DNA of 64,000 nucleotides from Mesorhizobium sp. (GCA_004963905.1 SUGL01000001.1:484978-548977), one strand, 5' to 3'; shown: positions 34,247-43,586, numbered from the stretch's first letter. Numbers and translations are program-made. The notes: generated from the letters alone by a model not told the origin.

Positions 34247-36406
34247 CTATCCCCGGGCGGCGGCGCTGCGGCGCTGTTCGCCTACCGCTCGCGGACCGTC
34301 TGTCGCCTCGGCCGGCCGTGCGCCGTCCGGCGCGACGACAAGAGTGGCGCTGCGGCCGATCTGGCCGGCGCCGAATTTTTGCGCAAGCAGCCTGGCGGCT
34401 TCCGAAGGCTGCTCGGACGGGCCGAGCGCAAGAAGCGCAAGGTCGGCTTTGGCGAAGAGTTCCGGAATCCAGCCGTTCTCATTGAACGAAGGGGCGATCA
34501 CGAGCACGAAATCGAACGCGCTCCCGGCTTCCGCCAGAATGCCGCGGAAGGTGTTGCGATCCGGCACGCCAGCACCCTTCTCCATCACGGAGCTGCAGAC
34601 GACCGTCCGCAGGCCGGTCGCGCCGTCGATGAACAATCCGGCTCCGTCTGTCGTCGAGCTGGACAGATGATCGCCGATTTCCACCATCAGCACATTCTGG
34701 TCGGCCCGTTGCATGCCGATGCCCAGCATCGCGCCCGCGATCCTTGCTTCGAAACTGCTGCGGATCGAGGACACGAGGATGACAAAGGGTTTGCCATGGT
34801 CGTTCAAGTGCAGGACCATCTGCCGCATGATCTTCAGGACGTCGAGCGACAGCGTTTCGTTTCCGGTCTGGAACAGCTGCTTCCTGATCGCCTTGATGTT
34901 GGAATAGGCGGTGCCGCCGGCGACGCCGGGCAGACGGTATTCGCCGAAATTGGCCGGCATCGGCAATGGCCGGGGGCTGGCGGGCACGTTGTCCTTGCGG
35001 TCCACGACCGGCTCCGGCGCGGCATGCTTCGGCGCCTGCGGATCCTCTTCCGGCTGCGGGATCGGACCAAGCGCCAGCGCGAGGCCGCATCCGGCGAGAA
35101 GCCCCAGCACGGCGCTCACCAGGAGAAGCAGGACCGGCTTCGGCCATGTCGGCTGGACTGGCGGCGAGGCCACGCCGATCTTGCGCGCCTCGGACGTCTG
35201 CACGCCCTGCATCTGGGACGTTTCCTGGGCGCGCTTGAGATAGTCGTCGAGCACGGCGCGCGCGGCTTGCGCCTTGGATTCCAGTTGCCGCAGCTGCACC
35301 TGCGCGATGTTCGAGTCCGTGGACTGCTGACGCAGGGCTTCGAGCTTGTCCTGCAGCTTGCCGACATTCTGCACGGCAAGATCGTAGCTGGCCTTCAACT
35401 GCTGCCTTATCCGATCGGCCTCGGCCGCCATCAGTCGCTGCAACCGCTCCAGTTCGGATTGAAGCCGTCCGATCGTCGGGTGACGCGGCCCGTACATGGT
35501 TTGCAGGCTGGCAAGCTCGGTGGCGCGCTGGTTGTAGTCGTCGCGCAACTTGCTGGCGGAGGTGGAGGTGAGAATGTCCGCGAGCTTGGCGAGTCCGGCC
35601 GGTGAATTGCCCGCCGCCAGCGCCTGGTTGTAGCGGTCCTTGGCCCGATCGGCGTCGCCCTGGGCGGCTATCAGCTGCGCCGTGAGCTGATCGAGCTGCG
35701 ACTGCAGCGTGCCGCCATCCGTCGAATTCACGATGTTGTGTTTCGCCTTGAAATCCTCGACCGCGCGCTCCGCGTCGCTGACATCCTTCTGCAGGCCCGA
35801 GATCCTGTCCGTCAGCAGCGTGTTCACGTCGCTGTTGGCGGTCTCGCGTTCTCCCACGAGGCCTGCCCGGTACTGGTCGACGATGGCATTGGCGATGCGC
35901 GCTGCCTTTTCCGGCGACGGCGAGGTGAAGCTGACATTGATGACGTAGGTAAGTCCTTCGCGCTCCACTGATACCTTGCTCTGGAAGCGTTTGAAGGCGG
36001 CATCCGGCGTAGGGGTCGCGCCGGCTCCGAACAGCGACAGCAGACGCGACGTCATACCGGCGCCGGCGAATTCCGGATCGCTGTCGAGCTTCTGGCTTTT
36101 GAAGACCGCGCCCAGCAGGTCAGGCGACTGGATGACGAAGACCTGGCTGGCGATGGCGGCGCTGTCGGACCCGATCCCCGGAAGCACGTTGTTGAAATTG
36201 GTCGCGCGCGTGTCGCGGGGGTCGATCAGTATCGAGGCCGTCGCGGTATAGCTCGGTTTCGTCACCGCAAGATAGGAAAGCGCGAGCAGCAATGCCGCGC
36301 CGGCGATGGCAAGCACCATCAAGCGGCGCGCCCAAAGAATGGCCCACACGGCACCTATGTCGAACAGCGGCGGAAGAGTGCGCTCGTCGATCCTGGCTGG
36401 CTTCAT
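34247..36406 (-). CDS. Wzz/ExoP-type polysaccharide co-polymerase with degenerate kinase-like domain
   Basis: This is 719 residues. The N-terminal Wzz domain has a first span near residues 30-50, a long coiled-coil region (about 190-420) and a proline-rich second span (PTWPKPVLLLLVSAVLGLLAG). A C-terminal BY-kinase-like region follows. In it, Walker A is replaced by VSSIRSSFEARIAGA (no GKS/T), Walker A' is VLMVEIGDHL, Walker B is VLVIAPSF, and there is no C-terminal tyrosine cluster. GAGGAAC lies 6 bp before the ATG at 36404-36406. It probably sets polymer length without kinase activity. It diverges from the flippase gene. Confidence 0.85.
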   Translation of the reverse strand: MKPARIDERTLPPLFDIGAVWAILWARRLMVLAIAGAALLLALSYLAVTKPSYTATASILIDPRDTRATNFNNVLPGIGSDSAAIASQVFVIQSPDLLGAVFKSQKLDSDPEFAGAGMTSRLLSLFGAGATPTPDAAFKRFQSKVSVEREGLTYVINVSFTSPSPEKAARIANAIVDQYRAGLVGERETANSDVNTLLTDRISGLQKDVSDAERAVEDFKAKHNIVNSTDGGTLQSQLDQLTAQLIAAQGDADRAKDRYNQALAAGNSPAGLAKLADILTSTSASKLRDDYNQRATELASLQTMYGPRHPTIGRLQSELERLQRLMAAEADRIRQQLKASYDLAVQNVGKLQDKLEALRQQSTDSNIAQVQLRQLESKAQAARAVLDDYLKRAQETSQMQGVQTSEARKIGVASPPVQPTWPKPVLLLLVSAVLGLLAGCGLALALGPIPQPEEDPQAPKHAAPEPVVDRKDNVPASPRPLPMPANFGEYRLPGVAGGTAYSNIKAIRKQLFQTGNETLSLDVLKIMRQMVLHLNDHGKPFVILVSSIRSSFEARIAGAMLGIGMQRADQNVLMVEIGDHLSSSTTDGAGLFIDGATGLRTVVCSSVMEKGAGVPDRNTFRGILAEAGSAFDFVLVIAPSFNENGWIPELFAKADLALLALGPSEQPSEAARLLAQKFGAGQIGRSATLVVAPDGARPAEATDGPRAVGEQRRSAAARG

Positions 36407-36646
36407 CAATGTTCCTCGTGCGGAGCCGCGACCTAACGACCTCACTCGTCTCCACATTATTAAGGATTATCGTTAGCCATCCGTTAAGCGTGGCGGCGTG
36501 ACGATGAGCTCGGCGTGGGCGATGCCGGTAACCATGCGAAGCGTTCGCGCTGGCGCGGTTGCGGCATTTTGCTTATGCAGGATCGGGTTTTGAGCGTCGT
36601 CGTAGGTGCGGGGTAGGCCCATCGCCGATCGTCTCAGGAGGCGACG
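36407..36646. promoter_or_regulatory. divergent promoter region of the polysaccharide genes
   Basis: This 240-bp gap lies between the co-polymerase and flippase genes. An AT-rich part (36455-36480, with ATTATTAAGGATTATCGTTA) is a likely promoter zone. CCGTTAAGC and CGTTAGCC words form a weak dyad. No small gene was recognised. Confidence 0.4.
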
Positions 36647-38059
36647 TTGAAGGACAATACAGGGAACCGCGAGGCCGCCCAGGGGGCAGCGGCCAGCCCG
36701 GCGACCGACATGCGCATGTCGATCACAGCCCTCGCCAAGAGCGGCGCCGTGGCCGGCATCATCAAGCTTGCCAGCGCGGGCCTGTCCTTCCTCATGTTCG
36801 TGGCCGTAGCGATGGTGACGGACGAACGGGAGTTCGGCCTTTACAGCGCGACCTATGCCGGCGCGAGCCTGGTTTCCTTCTTCGCTTCGGTGGGTCAGCA
36901 GAGCACCGTGCTCAGGTTCTGGCCCCAATATGCCGGACTGGGCGATCTCGCCTCGGCCCACGGGCTGATGGCCCGCGCCATTCTCGTGGCGCTGGCCGGA
37001 CTTGTCGGCACCAGCCTGCTCATCATCGTGGTGGGTTTTCTGCCTTTCGTCGGCAGGGGAACGCCGGAATGGCTCCCGCTATGCGTGGCGGCCGCGGTGC
37101 TGTCCTTCTCGCTCGGCTGGTCGGAATTCACCTCCGGCGCTTTCCGGGCCAAGAACGCGCTGATATCGGGCCTGTTGCCGCGGGACGTCATCTGGCGCGC
37201 GGCGACGATCGCGGCCGTTCTGGTGCTGCATTTCATGCATGTGAGGATGGATGCCGTCGCCGCGACGTATCTGACGGCGCTGCTGCTCATCCTCTCGGTC
37301 GTCCCGCAAACAATCATCCTGGTGCGCGACACGATGCGGGCCGATCGCGGTGGTCTCACCGAAGGGCAGAAGCAGGAATTCAAGACCGTGACGCTCGGCC
37401 TGTGGGGCGTCACCTCGCTGCCACCCGCGCTCGGCCAGGTCAGCACACTGCTCGTGGCGATGATCCTGGGGCCCGAAGCAGCAGGCGCGATCTTCGTGGC
37501 GGACCGGACCACCCGTTTCGTCACCCTTGCGCTCAACGGCATCAACCAGGCGCTGGCGCCGCAGATATCGGCCGCCTTCTACAGCGGCGACAGGGCTCAC
37601 GTGCAGCGCATCACCAGCCTCGCCGCGCTTGGCGGCTCGGCCATTGCGCTGTGCGTGCTGGCATCCTTCTGGATATTCGGCTACCTCATCCTGTCCATCT
37701 TCAATCCGGCCTATGCGACGCCGACCATGAGGGCGACGCTCGTCATCTTCGGGATAGGGGCGACGTTCGGCACCGCCTGCGGTCCAATCGAAATCCTGCT
37801 GCAACTGACCGGTCTCCAGCACGCGCTGTTCAAGGTGCTTGTCGTCGTCAACATCGCCGGGCTTTGCGTGACGGCGGTGGCAACCTATTACCTCGGACCC
37901 GTGGGCGCCGCGCTCAGCATTGCCGGAACCGTGATCGCCTGGACGGCCTTCGGAGTCTCGATCGCCCGGCGCAGAATCGGTATCAATCCATCGGTGCTTG
38001 GCTTGTCATTCGACAGGATCGGTCTCGGGCCCCACCTGCTCCCGAGAGAACGCACGTGA
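36647..38059 (+). CDS. Wzx-type polysaccharide flippase
   Basis: This is a 470-residue MATE/PST-type exporter with about twelve to fourteen hydrophobic spans, starting with SGAVAGIIKLASAGLSFLMF. The TTG start at 36647 is supported by AGGAGG at ideal spacing. It would flip lipid-linked repeat units to the periplasm. Its stop overlaps the downstream glycosyltransferase start (GTGA). Confidence 0.85.
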   Translation: MKDNTGNREAAQGAAASPATDMRMSITALAKSGAVAGIIKLASAGLSFLMFVAVAMVTDEREFGLYSATYAGASLVSFFASVGQQSTVLRFWPQYAGLGDLASAHGLMARAILVALAGLVGTSLLIIVVGFLPFVGRGTPEWLPLCVAAAVLSFSLGWSEFTSGAFRAKNALISGLLPRDVIWRAATIAAVLVLHFMHVRMDAVAATYLTALLLILSVVPQTIILVRDTMRADRGGLTEGQKQEFKTVTLGLWGVTSLPPALGQVSTLLVAMILGPEAAGAIFVADRTTRFVTLALNGINQALAPQISAAFYSGDRAHVQRITSLAALGGSAIALCVLASFWIFGYLILSIFNPAYATPTMRATLVIFGIGATFGTACGPIEILLQLTGLQHALFKVLVVVNIAGLCVTAVATYYLGPVGAALSIAGTVIAWTAFGVSIARRRIGINPSVLGLSFDRIGLGPHLLPRERT

Positions 38060-39150
38060 AGATCGTCCAGGTGCAGACCCAAGCGGAGGCGGCGGGGGCG
38101 CAACGCATCTCCGACATGGTGGGCGAAGGATTGCGGGCGCGCGGACACGAGGTGCGCACCGTCTTCATGTATCGGAAGACCGATGCCTATGACCGCGATC
38201 CCAACGCGGATTTCATCCTCAAGGAACGGCCGCGAGGATTGCCAGGGCAGATCCGGGCAAGCATCGGCCTGGCGCGATATCTGCGCGCGGCACGCCCCGA
38301 CGCGGTCATCACCTACCAGCACTATGGCAACATCTTCGGCACGATCGGCGCCCGGCTGGCCGGTGTCAGGCACATCGTCGCAAACCAGAGCGGCGCCCCG
38401 CACAGCAAGGGCGTCATGGGGCTTCTCTCGCAGATCGACAAGCTGATGGGCATGGTCGGCCTCTACCAGGCGAATGTCGTCAATTCCGGCTGGACGGAAG
38501 CGCAGTTCGATCGCTATCCGCAATCCTATCGGCGGCGTATGCGCCGCATCGATCATGGCGTTCCCGTACCGGGCGAGGAATTCGACAAGGCAGCGGCGCG
38601 TGCCGCCTTCGGCCTGCCGCAGAACGTATGGCTGGCCGTGTCGTCCGGCCGGCTGACGCGCATGAAGAACCAGATCGCGCTTGTCGGGGCGCTCGACCAA
38701 CTGCCTGACGTCCATCTCGCGCTTGCCGGCGCGGGGCCGGAGCGCGAGGCGCTCGTCGCCTTTGCCGAAAGCCACGGCGTAGCGAACCGCCTGCATCTCG
38801 TCGGCGAGGTTCCTCCGGCGCGCATCTTCGAATTCCTCGCGGCCGGCGACGCCTACGCGTTCGCCTCGATGACCGAGACCTTCGGCCTAGCCTGCGTCGA
38901 AGCGGCGATCTGCGGCCTGCCGATCGTTGCGAGCAACCTCGACGTCATGCGCGAGGTGCTGACCGCCGAGGACGGCTCACCCGCCGCGCTGTTCGTCGAG
39001 GCCGACGCCGCCGGCATGGCCAAGGGGCTTGCCGATCTGTTCGCGCGGCCGGAATTCAAGGCCAGGCTTTCGGCGGCGGGGCGACGGCTCCGCGACAAAT
39101 ATTCGCCGGCCAGGATGTGCGCGGGCTACGAGGCGCTACTGCTTGCCTGA
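38056..39150 (+). CDS. GT4-family glycosyltransferase
   Basis: This is a 364-residue GT-B glycosyltransferase with a KIVQVQTQAEAAGAQR N-terminal domain and a C-terminal nucleotide-sugar domain (SSGRLTRMKNQ, ETFGLACVEAAICGLPIVAS with the EX7E motif). The GTG start overlaps the flippase stop. Its last 15 bp overlap the oppositely oriented gene that ends at 39136. The sugar donor is unknown. Confidence 0.87.
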   Translation: MKIVQVQTQAEAAGAQRISDMVGEGLRARGHEVRTVFMYRKTDAYDRDPNADFILKERPRGLPGQIRASIGLARYLRAARPDAVITYQHYGNIFGTIGARLAGVRHIVANQSGAPHSKGVMGLLSQIDKLMGMVGLYQANVVNSGWTEAQFDRYPQSYRRRMRRIDHGVPVPGEEFDKAAARAAFGLPQNVWLAVSSGRLTRMKNQIALVGALDQLPDVHLALAGAGPEREALVAFAESHGVANRLHLVGEVPPARIFEFLAAGDAYAFASMTETFGLACVEAAICGLPIVASNLDVMREVLTAEDGSPAALFVEADAAGMAKGLADLFARPEFKARLSAAGRRLRDKYSPARMCAGYEALLLA

Positions 39151-40611
39151 CCGCTTCCGCACCGCGGCGATCCCGTCGATCACCTCCAGGCGGCCCGCGC
39201 GATTGAGCGTGTGGATCTTCGGATAGGGCCAGTCGCCGGCCGCATCGATCGGCCGCGGCGCCGAAAGCCGCACCGTCTGCTGGTCGAGTTGCAGCAGCTC
39301 GGACAGGCCAAGCCCGCCGCCGTAGCCGAGCGTCCCGTCCTGGACCGGAAGAAGCATACGACCGTCACGGTTGCGAATGAAGGCTCCGCCGGGGCGGGCC
39401 ATGCGATGGTCGATCAGAATCGGGTTCGCTGGATGCGGCCGCCAGGGGCCGGCGAGCGCCGGGGCGGAAAAAACCACCAGCATGTCGGAGGTGCTTCCGT
39501 GGCCGTCCCGGTCCGTGGCGAACAGCCAGAGCATGCCTTCATGCTCAAGCAAGGTGGCATCGGAAATCTCGCCCTCGACCAGCACGGTCTCGGCAATCCA
39601 ATCGTCCGGGAAGCCCGAGGCGCGGTAGAGCGTGAGCCTGCCGCTGGCGCTCGCCTCGGGCAGCATCCAGACCGCGCCGTCGCGCTCGAACACCTGCGGG
39701 TAGGAGAGGTGGTGGGCTTCCTCCAGCACGACCCGAGGCGGGCCCGCGACACCGTTCGCATCGAACGGAACAACCGAGATGACTGCCTTGCCGGTCGCGT
39801 GCGGATAATCCTCGACGAAGACGAAAGGCTGGTCCTGCCACCAGAAGGGGAACGGGTCGGCATAGAAATGGTCGCCCAGGTCCGGCAGCACCGACCAGCC
39901 GGTCCCGAGCCTGCCGGTATCGGCGACGCCCGGCGCATCGGTGAAGCGATAGCCGACGCGCCAATGCGCGTGCCGGAAGCGTGCGCGCCGAAGCGCTTCC
40001 CGGCCGAGCCGCGGCAGCGCTGCTCCGAGATAGGCGGACGTGAATCGGCCTCGCTCACCACGATCATGGCTCTCGGCGATCGGCTCCCGCAGCAGCCGGC
40101 CGGCAGCGAACGCGCGGGCGACCGACTGAACCAGGGTGACGGCCCGGGCGAACACGTCGTCGGTGCCGAGCGCGGTGGACTCACGCTTGTCGACCATCGG
40201 CCGCGCCTGACCCACCACCGTCTTCCTGTCGAGCACGGCCTCGATCACCGGCAGCCTGCCGGCCGCGACGGCAATTGCGGCCGAGAGATCGGCGCTCGAT
40301 CCGTCGAAGCGGAGGCCGATGGTCGGAACATTCGATGGGGCCACGTCGCCGGCAAGGTCGAGCCTCAGCGCGGCAGGGCGATTGCCGGGCCGTGCCCGGA
40401 TTGCCTGCACCGCGGAGCCGAGAAGGGGGCCAGGCCGGCGGAAAAGACGTTGCTCGAACTGGAAGGCGGCTTTTGCCGCGGCCGGCCAGCCTGCCGGCCC
40501 GGGCTGATGCGCTACCGCGACATCGTGGCCGTCCGCCTCCAGCCGCTCAATGGCGACCTGCTGCCAATGGCGGGGCGCCGATTGCGGAACGATGACTTCG
40601 ATCGCCAGCAT
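39136..40611 (-). CDS. glucosamine inositolphosphorylceramide transferase-like protein
   Basis: This is 491 residues. The N-terminal half is formyl-transferase-like or unclassified. The C-terminal half is a five-bladed beta-propeller-like region (HFYADPFPFWWQDQPFVFVEDY, HHLSYPQVFERDGAVWMLPE, PHPANPILID) typical of plant-like GIPC transferase-1 domain proteins of bacterial polysaccharide loci. The exact reaction is unknown. Its start has little ribosome-binding site. It converges on and overlaps the GT4 gene by 15 bp. Confidence 0.7.
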   Translation of the reverse strand: MLAIEVIVPQSAPRHWQQVAIERLEADGHDVAVAHQPGPAGWPAAAKAAFQFEQRLFRRPGPLLGSAVQAIRARPGNRPAALRLDLAGDVAPSNVPTIGLRFDGSSADLSAAIAVAAGRLPVIEAVLDRKTVVGQARPMVDKRESTALGTDDVFARAVTLVQSVARAFAAGRLLREPIAESHDRGERGRFTSAYLGAALPRLGREALRRARFRHAHWRVGYRFTDAPGVADTGRLGTGWSVLPDLGDHFYADPFPFWWQDQPFVFVEDYPHATGKAVISVVPFDANGVAGPPRVVLEEAHHLSYPQVFERDGAVWMLPEASASGRLTLYRASGFPDDWIAETVLVEGEISDATLLEHEGMLWLFATDRDGHGSTSDMLVVFSAPALAGPWRPHPANPILIDHRMARPGGAFIRNRDGRMLLPVQDGTLGYGGGLGLSELLQLDQQTVRLSAPRPIDAAGDWPYPKIHTLNRAGRLEVIDGIAAVRKRSGKQ

Positions 40612-40914
40612 GTCTTGCCGTCCGCGTCTATTTTCTATTCGAGTTTTCGTAGTTCCGACAATGAGGAGCGAAAGACTAGCCCTAAATGCTTACATCAGCG
40701 TTACACGCAAAATCCGACTTCGACTTCGACGTTCACCGCGAAGATTCTCGACTTGCGATCCCGAACCGGCCGAGTGGGCGGAGCGCCCGGCCGCTTTTGC
40801 AACGCAACATTAGCATTTTACGCATATACCAAGATTCCAACTATCCCGGTGATCGATCTTGACCTGAAGGCCAAGACGTCGTCGATAGGCCGCTGTCCCG
40901 CCGGTTCGGATCAC
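40612..40914. other. 303-bp region before the CelD-like acyltransferase gene
   Basis: This region separates divergent genes and holds both promoters. A hairpin with T-tract lies at 40767-40798. The bases from 40800 are AT-rich and could hold the -10 region for the rightward gene. If the GTG at 40849 is used, the coding region begins inside it. Confidence 0.4.
40767..40798 (+). terminator. GC-rich hairpin with CTTTT tail in a 5' leader
   Basis: GGGCG-GAG-CGCCC (40776-40788) is flanked by CGGCC/GGCCG, with a four-base bulge on the left, and is followed by CTTTT. It resembles an intrinsic terminator on the plus strand. It does not follow any plus-strand gene; the preceding gene is on the other strand. 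It therefore lies between a leftward promoter and the CelD-like gene, and could act as attenuator. Confidence 0.4.
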
Positions 40915-42072
40915 ATGTTTGAAGTCACTGCCGAGGATGCGTTCGATTTCCGTTCGACGGAATACGCCGAGCTCTTCGCCAGCTCGGCGGCGACCGCCTT
41001 TCAGCACCCCATATGGCTCGCGCAACTGTATGAGAGGCTCGTACGACAAGGCGCCGCCACGCCGCTGATCATCGTCGTACGTCTGCGCGCAAGCGGAAAG
41101 CTCGCGATGGTCCTGCCTCTGGTGAGGCGCCGCTACACGCTGCTGAAGGTCGTGGAATTCGCGGATATGCGGGTTTCCGACTATGTCTCGCCCATCGCCG
41201 ATGAAGAGACTTTCTCCCGCATCCTCGCCGACAGCCGCACGGTCGCCGCCATCCGCAAGCATCTGCGGCCATACGATCTCTTGCGCATCGGCAAGCTGGC
41301 GGACCGCTCACTGGCGATGGAGCGCCTGTTCGGCATCGACAAGCGCGACAGCATGGGCATGAGCGCCTATACCAGCAAGCTGGAGCCGACATTCGCCGGC
41401 TGGCGCGAGCATCGGCTGGACCAGTCCTACCGCAAGGAGCTCGACAAGAAATCCAGGCAGCTCAACCGCATGGGGGAGGCGCGCTTCGAACGCGTGGACG
41501 ACCCGGCCGCCATCCGCACGACATTCGATGCCCTCAAGCTCTATCGCGGCAAGCGCTTCGACGGGAGCGATGGCCCCGTCGACCTTTTGCAAACGTCCTC
41601 CTATTTCGATTTCTATCTGGCCGTCGCCAATGAAGGATGCGGCGGCTTTGCCCGCACCTACGCTTTCTGGATGAACGGCCGGCCGATCGCCGGTGCGCTC
41701 GGGCTCGAGCATCGCGACTCCCTCCTGGTCATTCTCGGCGGCTTCGACGAGGCAGGCTACAGGAAGCAGTCGATCGGCAGCCTGATGTTCGAGCAGATCG
41801 CCCGCGACTGCATCGAGCGCGGCGATCACTATCTCGATTTCACCATCGGCGACGAGCCCTACAAGCGCATCTTCGGCGGCCGGCCTTCACCGATGTGGCA
41901 AGTCTACCATGCGGGGAGTCCGCTCGGCTATGCGGCGCATCTGACGGTGGAGAAGTTGCCGGCAGCCAAGGCGCTGGCACGGCATATTCTGGAGGCCGCG
42001 CATGTCAAGAAGGCCAAGCCTTCCGCCATCATCGTGCCGCCCGCCTCCGATAAGGCTGCTGAATCTTCCTGA
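40915..42072 (+). CDS. GNAT-family acyltransferase, CelD/BcsL-like
   Basis: This 385-residue protein is of the acetyltransferase type often called cellulose-biosynthesis CelD. It has FQHPIWLAQLYERL near the N-terminus, a charged helix (RKELDKKSRQLNRMGEARF), SSYFDFYLAVANEG, FDEAGYRKQSIGSLMFEQIARDCIERG and DFTIGDEPYKRIFGG. The start is uncertain: the ATG at 40915 is used, a GTG at 40849 would add 22 residues. It probably acylates glycan intermediates in the cytoplasm. There is no cellulose synthase gene in the window. Confidence 0.75.
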   Translation: MFEVTAEDAFDFRSTEYAELFASSAATAFQHPIWLAQLYERLVRQGAATPLIIVVRLRASGKLAMVLPLVRRRYTLLKVVEFADMRVSDYVSPIADEETFSRILADSRTVAAIRKHLRPYDLLRIGKLADRSLAMERLFGIDKRDSMGMSAYTSKLEPTFAGWREHRLDQSYRKELDKKSRQLNRMGEARFERVDDPAAIRTTFDALKLYRGKRFDGSDGPVDLLQTSSYFDFYLAVANEGCGGFARTYAFWMNGRPIAGALGLEHRDSLLVILGGFDEAGYRKQSIGSLMFEQIARDCIERGDHYLDFTIGDEPYKRIFGGRPSPMWQVYHAGSPLGYAAHLTVEKLPAAKALARHILEAAHVKKAKPSAIIVPPASDKAAESS

Positions 42073-42104
42073 TTGAAAACGCGTTGGATCCCTGTGTCGG
42101 GGAA

Positions 42105-42251
42105 CTAAGGCGTGTTGATATTCAGGTGATGCCGGCCTGCAATGCCGGTTTCCTGCGCTTCCGGTGCTCACGTACTTCAAGTACGCTCCGCTCCGGTTCT
42201 CAGAAACCGACATTTTCGGCTCGGCCTGACCTGAATCTCAACACGCCTTAG
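42105..42251. repeat. 147-bp palindromic intergenic repeat
   Basis: The outer arms (42105-42127 and 42229-42251, AAGGCGTGTTGA / TCAACACGCCTT type) are near-perfect complements. The interior has a centre AGTACTT-type dyad (ACTTCAAGTAC) and CCGGCC-rich arms. It is a non-coding rhizobial palindrome. Confidence 0.75.
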
Positions 42252-42302
42252 AGCGGTTCAGCGTTTCACGGAATCGCCGAACCGCTCTAAGTATTTGTTT
42301 TT
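42250..42302 (+). terminator. AGAGCGGTTC hairpin with T-rich tail
   Basis: AGAGCGGTTC (42250-42259) pairs with GAACCGCTCT (42279-42288), with further AGCG/CGC(C) pairing. The tail is T-rich (TATTTGTTTTT, 42292-42302). It may end transcription from the CelD-like gene at 42072. The palindrome also belongs to a recurrent repeat family. Confidence 0.55.
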
Positions 42303-42350
42303 ACGCAATTCCGGACGGAAAACCGTTACACACTTTTCCTGGAATTGCTC
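42303..42350. repeat. GCAATTCC palindromic repeat before the flavoprotein gene end
   Basis: GCAATTCC (42305-42312) and GGAATTGC (42341-42348) are exact complements around an AC-rich centre with ACGGAAAACCGTTA. It is contiguous with the hairpin upstream and likely part of a composite intergenic repeat. It may contribute to termination of the leftward flavoprotein gene. Confidence 0.6.
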
Positions 42351-42359
42351 TGGCCCCGA

Positions 42360-43586
42360 TCAGTTGACGGCTTCGATCCGCGGCTGCTTGAGACCGCGCA
42401 GCCTGGCGGCAAAGCTCGGGCTGAATTTGTCGATCTCATGCAGGATGCGGCGGCGGCTGAAGTGGACCTGCCGGCGCGCGCGCCAGCGCAGGTCGGTGTC
42501 GATGGTCAGGCTGCGGCGGAAATTCGCCAGTTCGAGTGCCCGTTCATCCATCTGCCGTTTCATGGGATCGTCGTAGAAAGTGGCGATCTTTGCCGCCGCC
42601 ATGCCGGGCGAAGCCATCCACTGCGGCACGTGCACCATGCACAAGCGTTCGACGTCGGTGAGCAGCCGGCTGACGCCCGTTCCGGCCGCCGGACAGGATG
42701 TCTGATAAGCGTCTCCGATCAGGACGACGCCATCGCGCCTGCAATTCTCGGCGACGGTGATGTCGGTGAGCCAGCTCGAGACACGGTCGATGACCTCGAA
42801 ATCGCCGAATGTCTTGAGGAGCCCGGGAAGCGTTTCGACGAGCGTCTCGCGAGGGCGGTCGCGCAGCGCCTTGACCCAAGGGTCGGTATGCTCCCGGAAA
42901 ACAAAGAGATTGGCGCGAGTGACGTCGCCGGCCGGGAAAAAGTTCAGGTAGTCGATCCCGTCCGACACCCGCTCGCCGTAATAGGTCAATGCCGGATGCT
43001 CGAAGGCACGTGCGCCCGCCGGCCGCACATTGAAGCCGAAAGTCAGTGATTGCCGCTGGTGGACGAACCGCCGCTCGATACCCACGTCGCGTCGCAGGAT
43101 ATCTCCCATGCCGGTGGCGAGCACGAGGAGGCGAGCCGTCACATCCGGTTGGCCGACGATCGATACACGCTGCCGCTCCGGACCCGCTTCCACCGCGCTC
43201 ACCCGGCCGGCGACGAAGCGTACGGTCTTGGGCAGTTCGGCCCGCATCGCCGCGACGAGGTCGTCGTAGAAAATGCCGTAGTGAGGGGCGTGCGTGCGAT
43301 CGAGCACACGCCCCTTGCGCACGTTGACGATCTCGTCGAATGCCGCGGCCGCCGCCGAAAGACTGTCGAGGAGACCGATCCGGCGCAGCTTGTCGATCTG
43401 GTCGCCGGCGATCTTCTCGACGCGAAACTCGCGCGGAAAAACAGGGTGGCGGTCGATCAGCGTGACATGGTAGCCCGACCGCCCGAGCAGGGTCGCGGCA
43501 AGCGTTCCGGAGAGTCCGCCGCCGACGATGGCGATCTCCGTATCGGTTTCCGCCGGCAGCGGACGAAGCGAATGTTCGGCGGTCAT
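42360..43586 (-). CDS. FAD-dependent oxidoreductase (group A monooxygenase/halogenase-like)
   Basis: This is 408 residues with the Rossmann FAD motif IAIVGGGLSGTLAATLLGRSGY and the GDAY motif in VVLIGDAYQTSCPAAGTGV. It is therefore a group A flavoprotein. I see no halogenase WxWxIP motif. The ATG overlaps the glycosyltransferase stop (ATGA). It lies in a polysaccharide island, where flavoproteins of this type are unusual. A modification of a sugar or lipid carrier is possible but not shown. Confidence 0.78.
   Translation of the reverse strand: MTAEHSLRPLPAETDTEIAIVGGGLSGTLAATLLGRSGYHVTLIDRHPVFPREFRVEKIAGDQIDKLRRIGLLDSLSAAAAAFDEIVNVRKGRVLDRTHAPHYGIFYDDLVAAMRAELPKTVRFVAGRVSAVEAGPERQRVSIVGQPDVTARLLVLATGMGDILRRDVGIERRFVHQRQSLTFGFNVRPAGARAFEHPALTYYGERVSDGIDYLNFFPAGDVTRANLFVFREHTDPWVKALRDRPRETLVETLPGLLKTFGDFEVIDRVSSWLTDITVAENCRRDGVVLIGDAYQTSCPAAGTGVSRLLTDVERLCMVHVPQWMASPGMAAAKIATFYDDPMKRQMDERALELANFRRSLTIDTDLRWRARRQVHFSRRRILHEIDKFSPSFAARLRGLKQPRIEAVN

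Noticed and set aside
39211-40914. Long N-terminal extension of the CelD-like acyltransferase
   Set aside because: It is the antisense shadow of the GIPC-transferase-like gene and includes the terminator-like hairpin.
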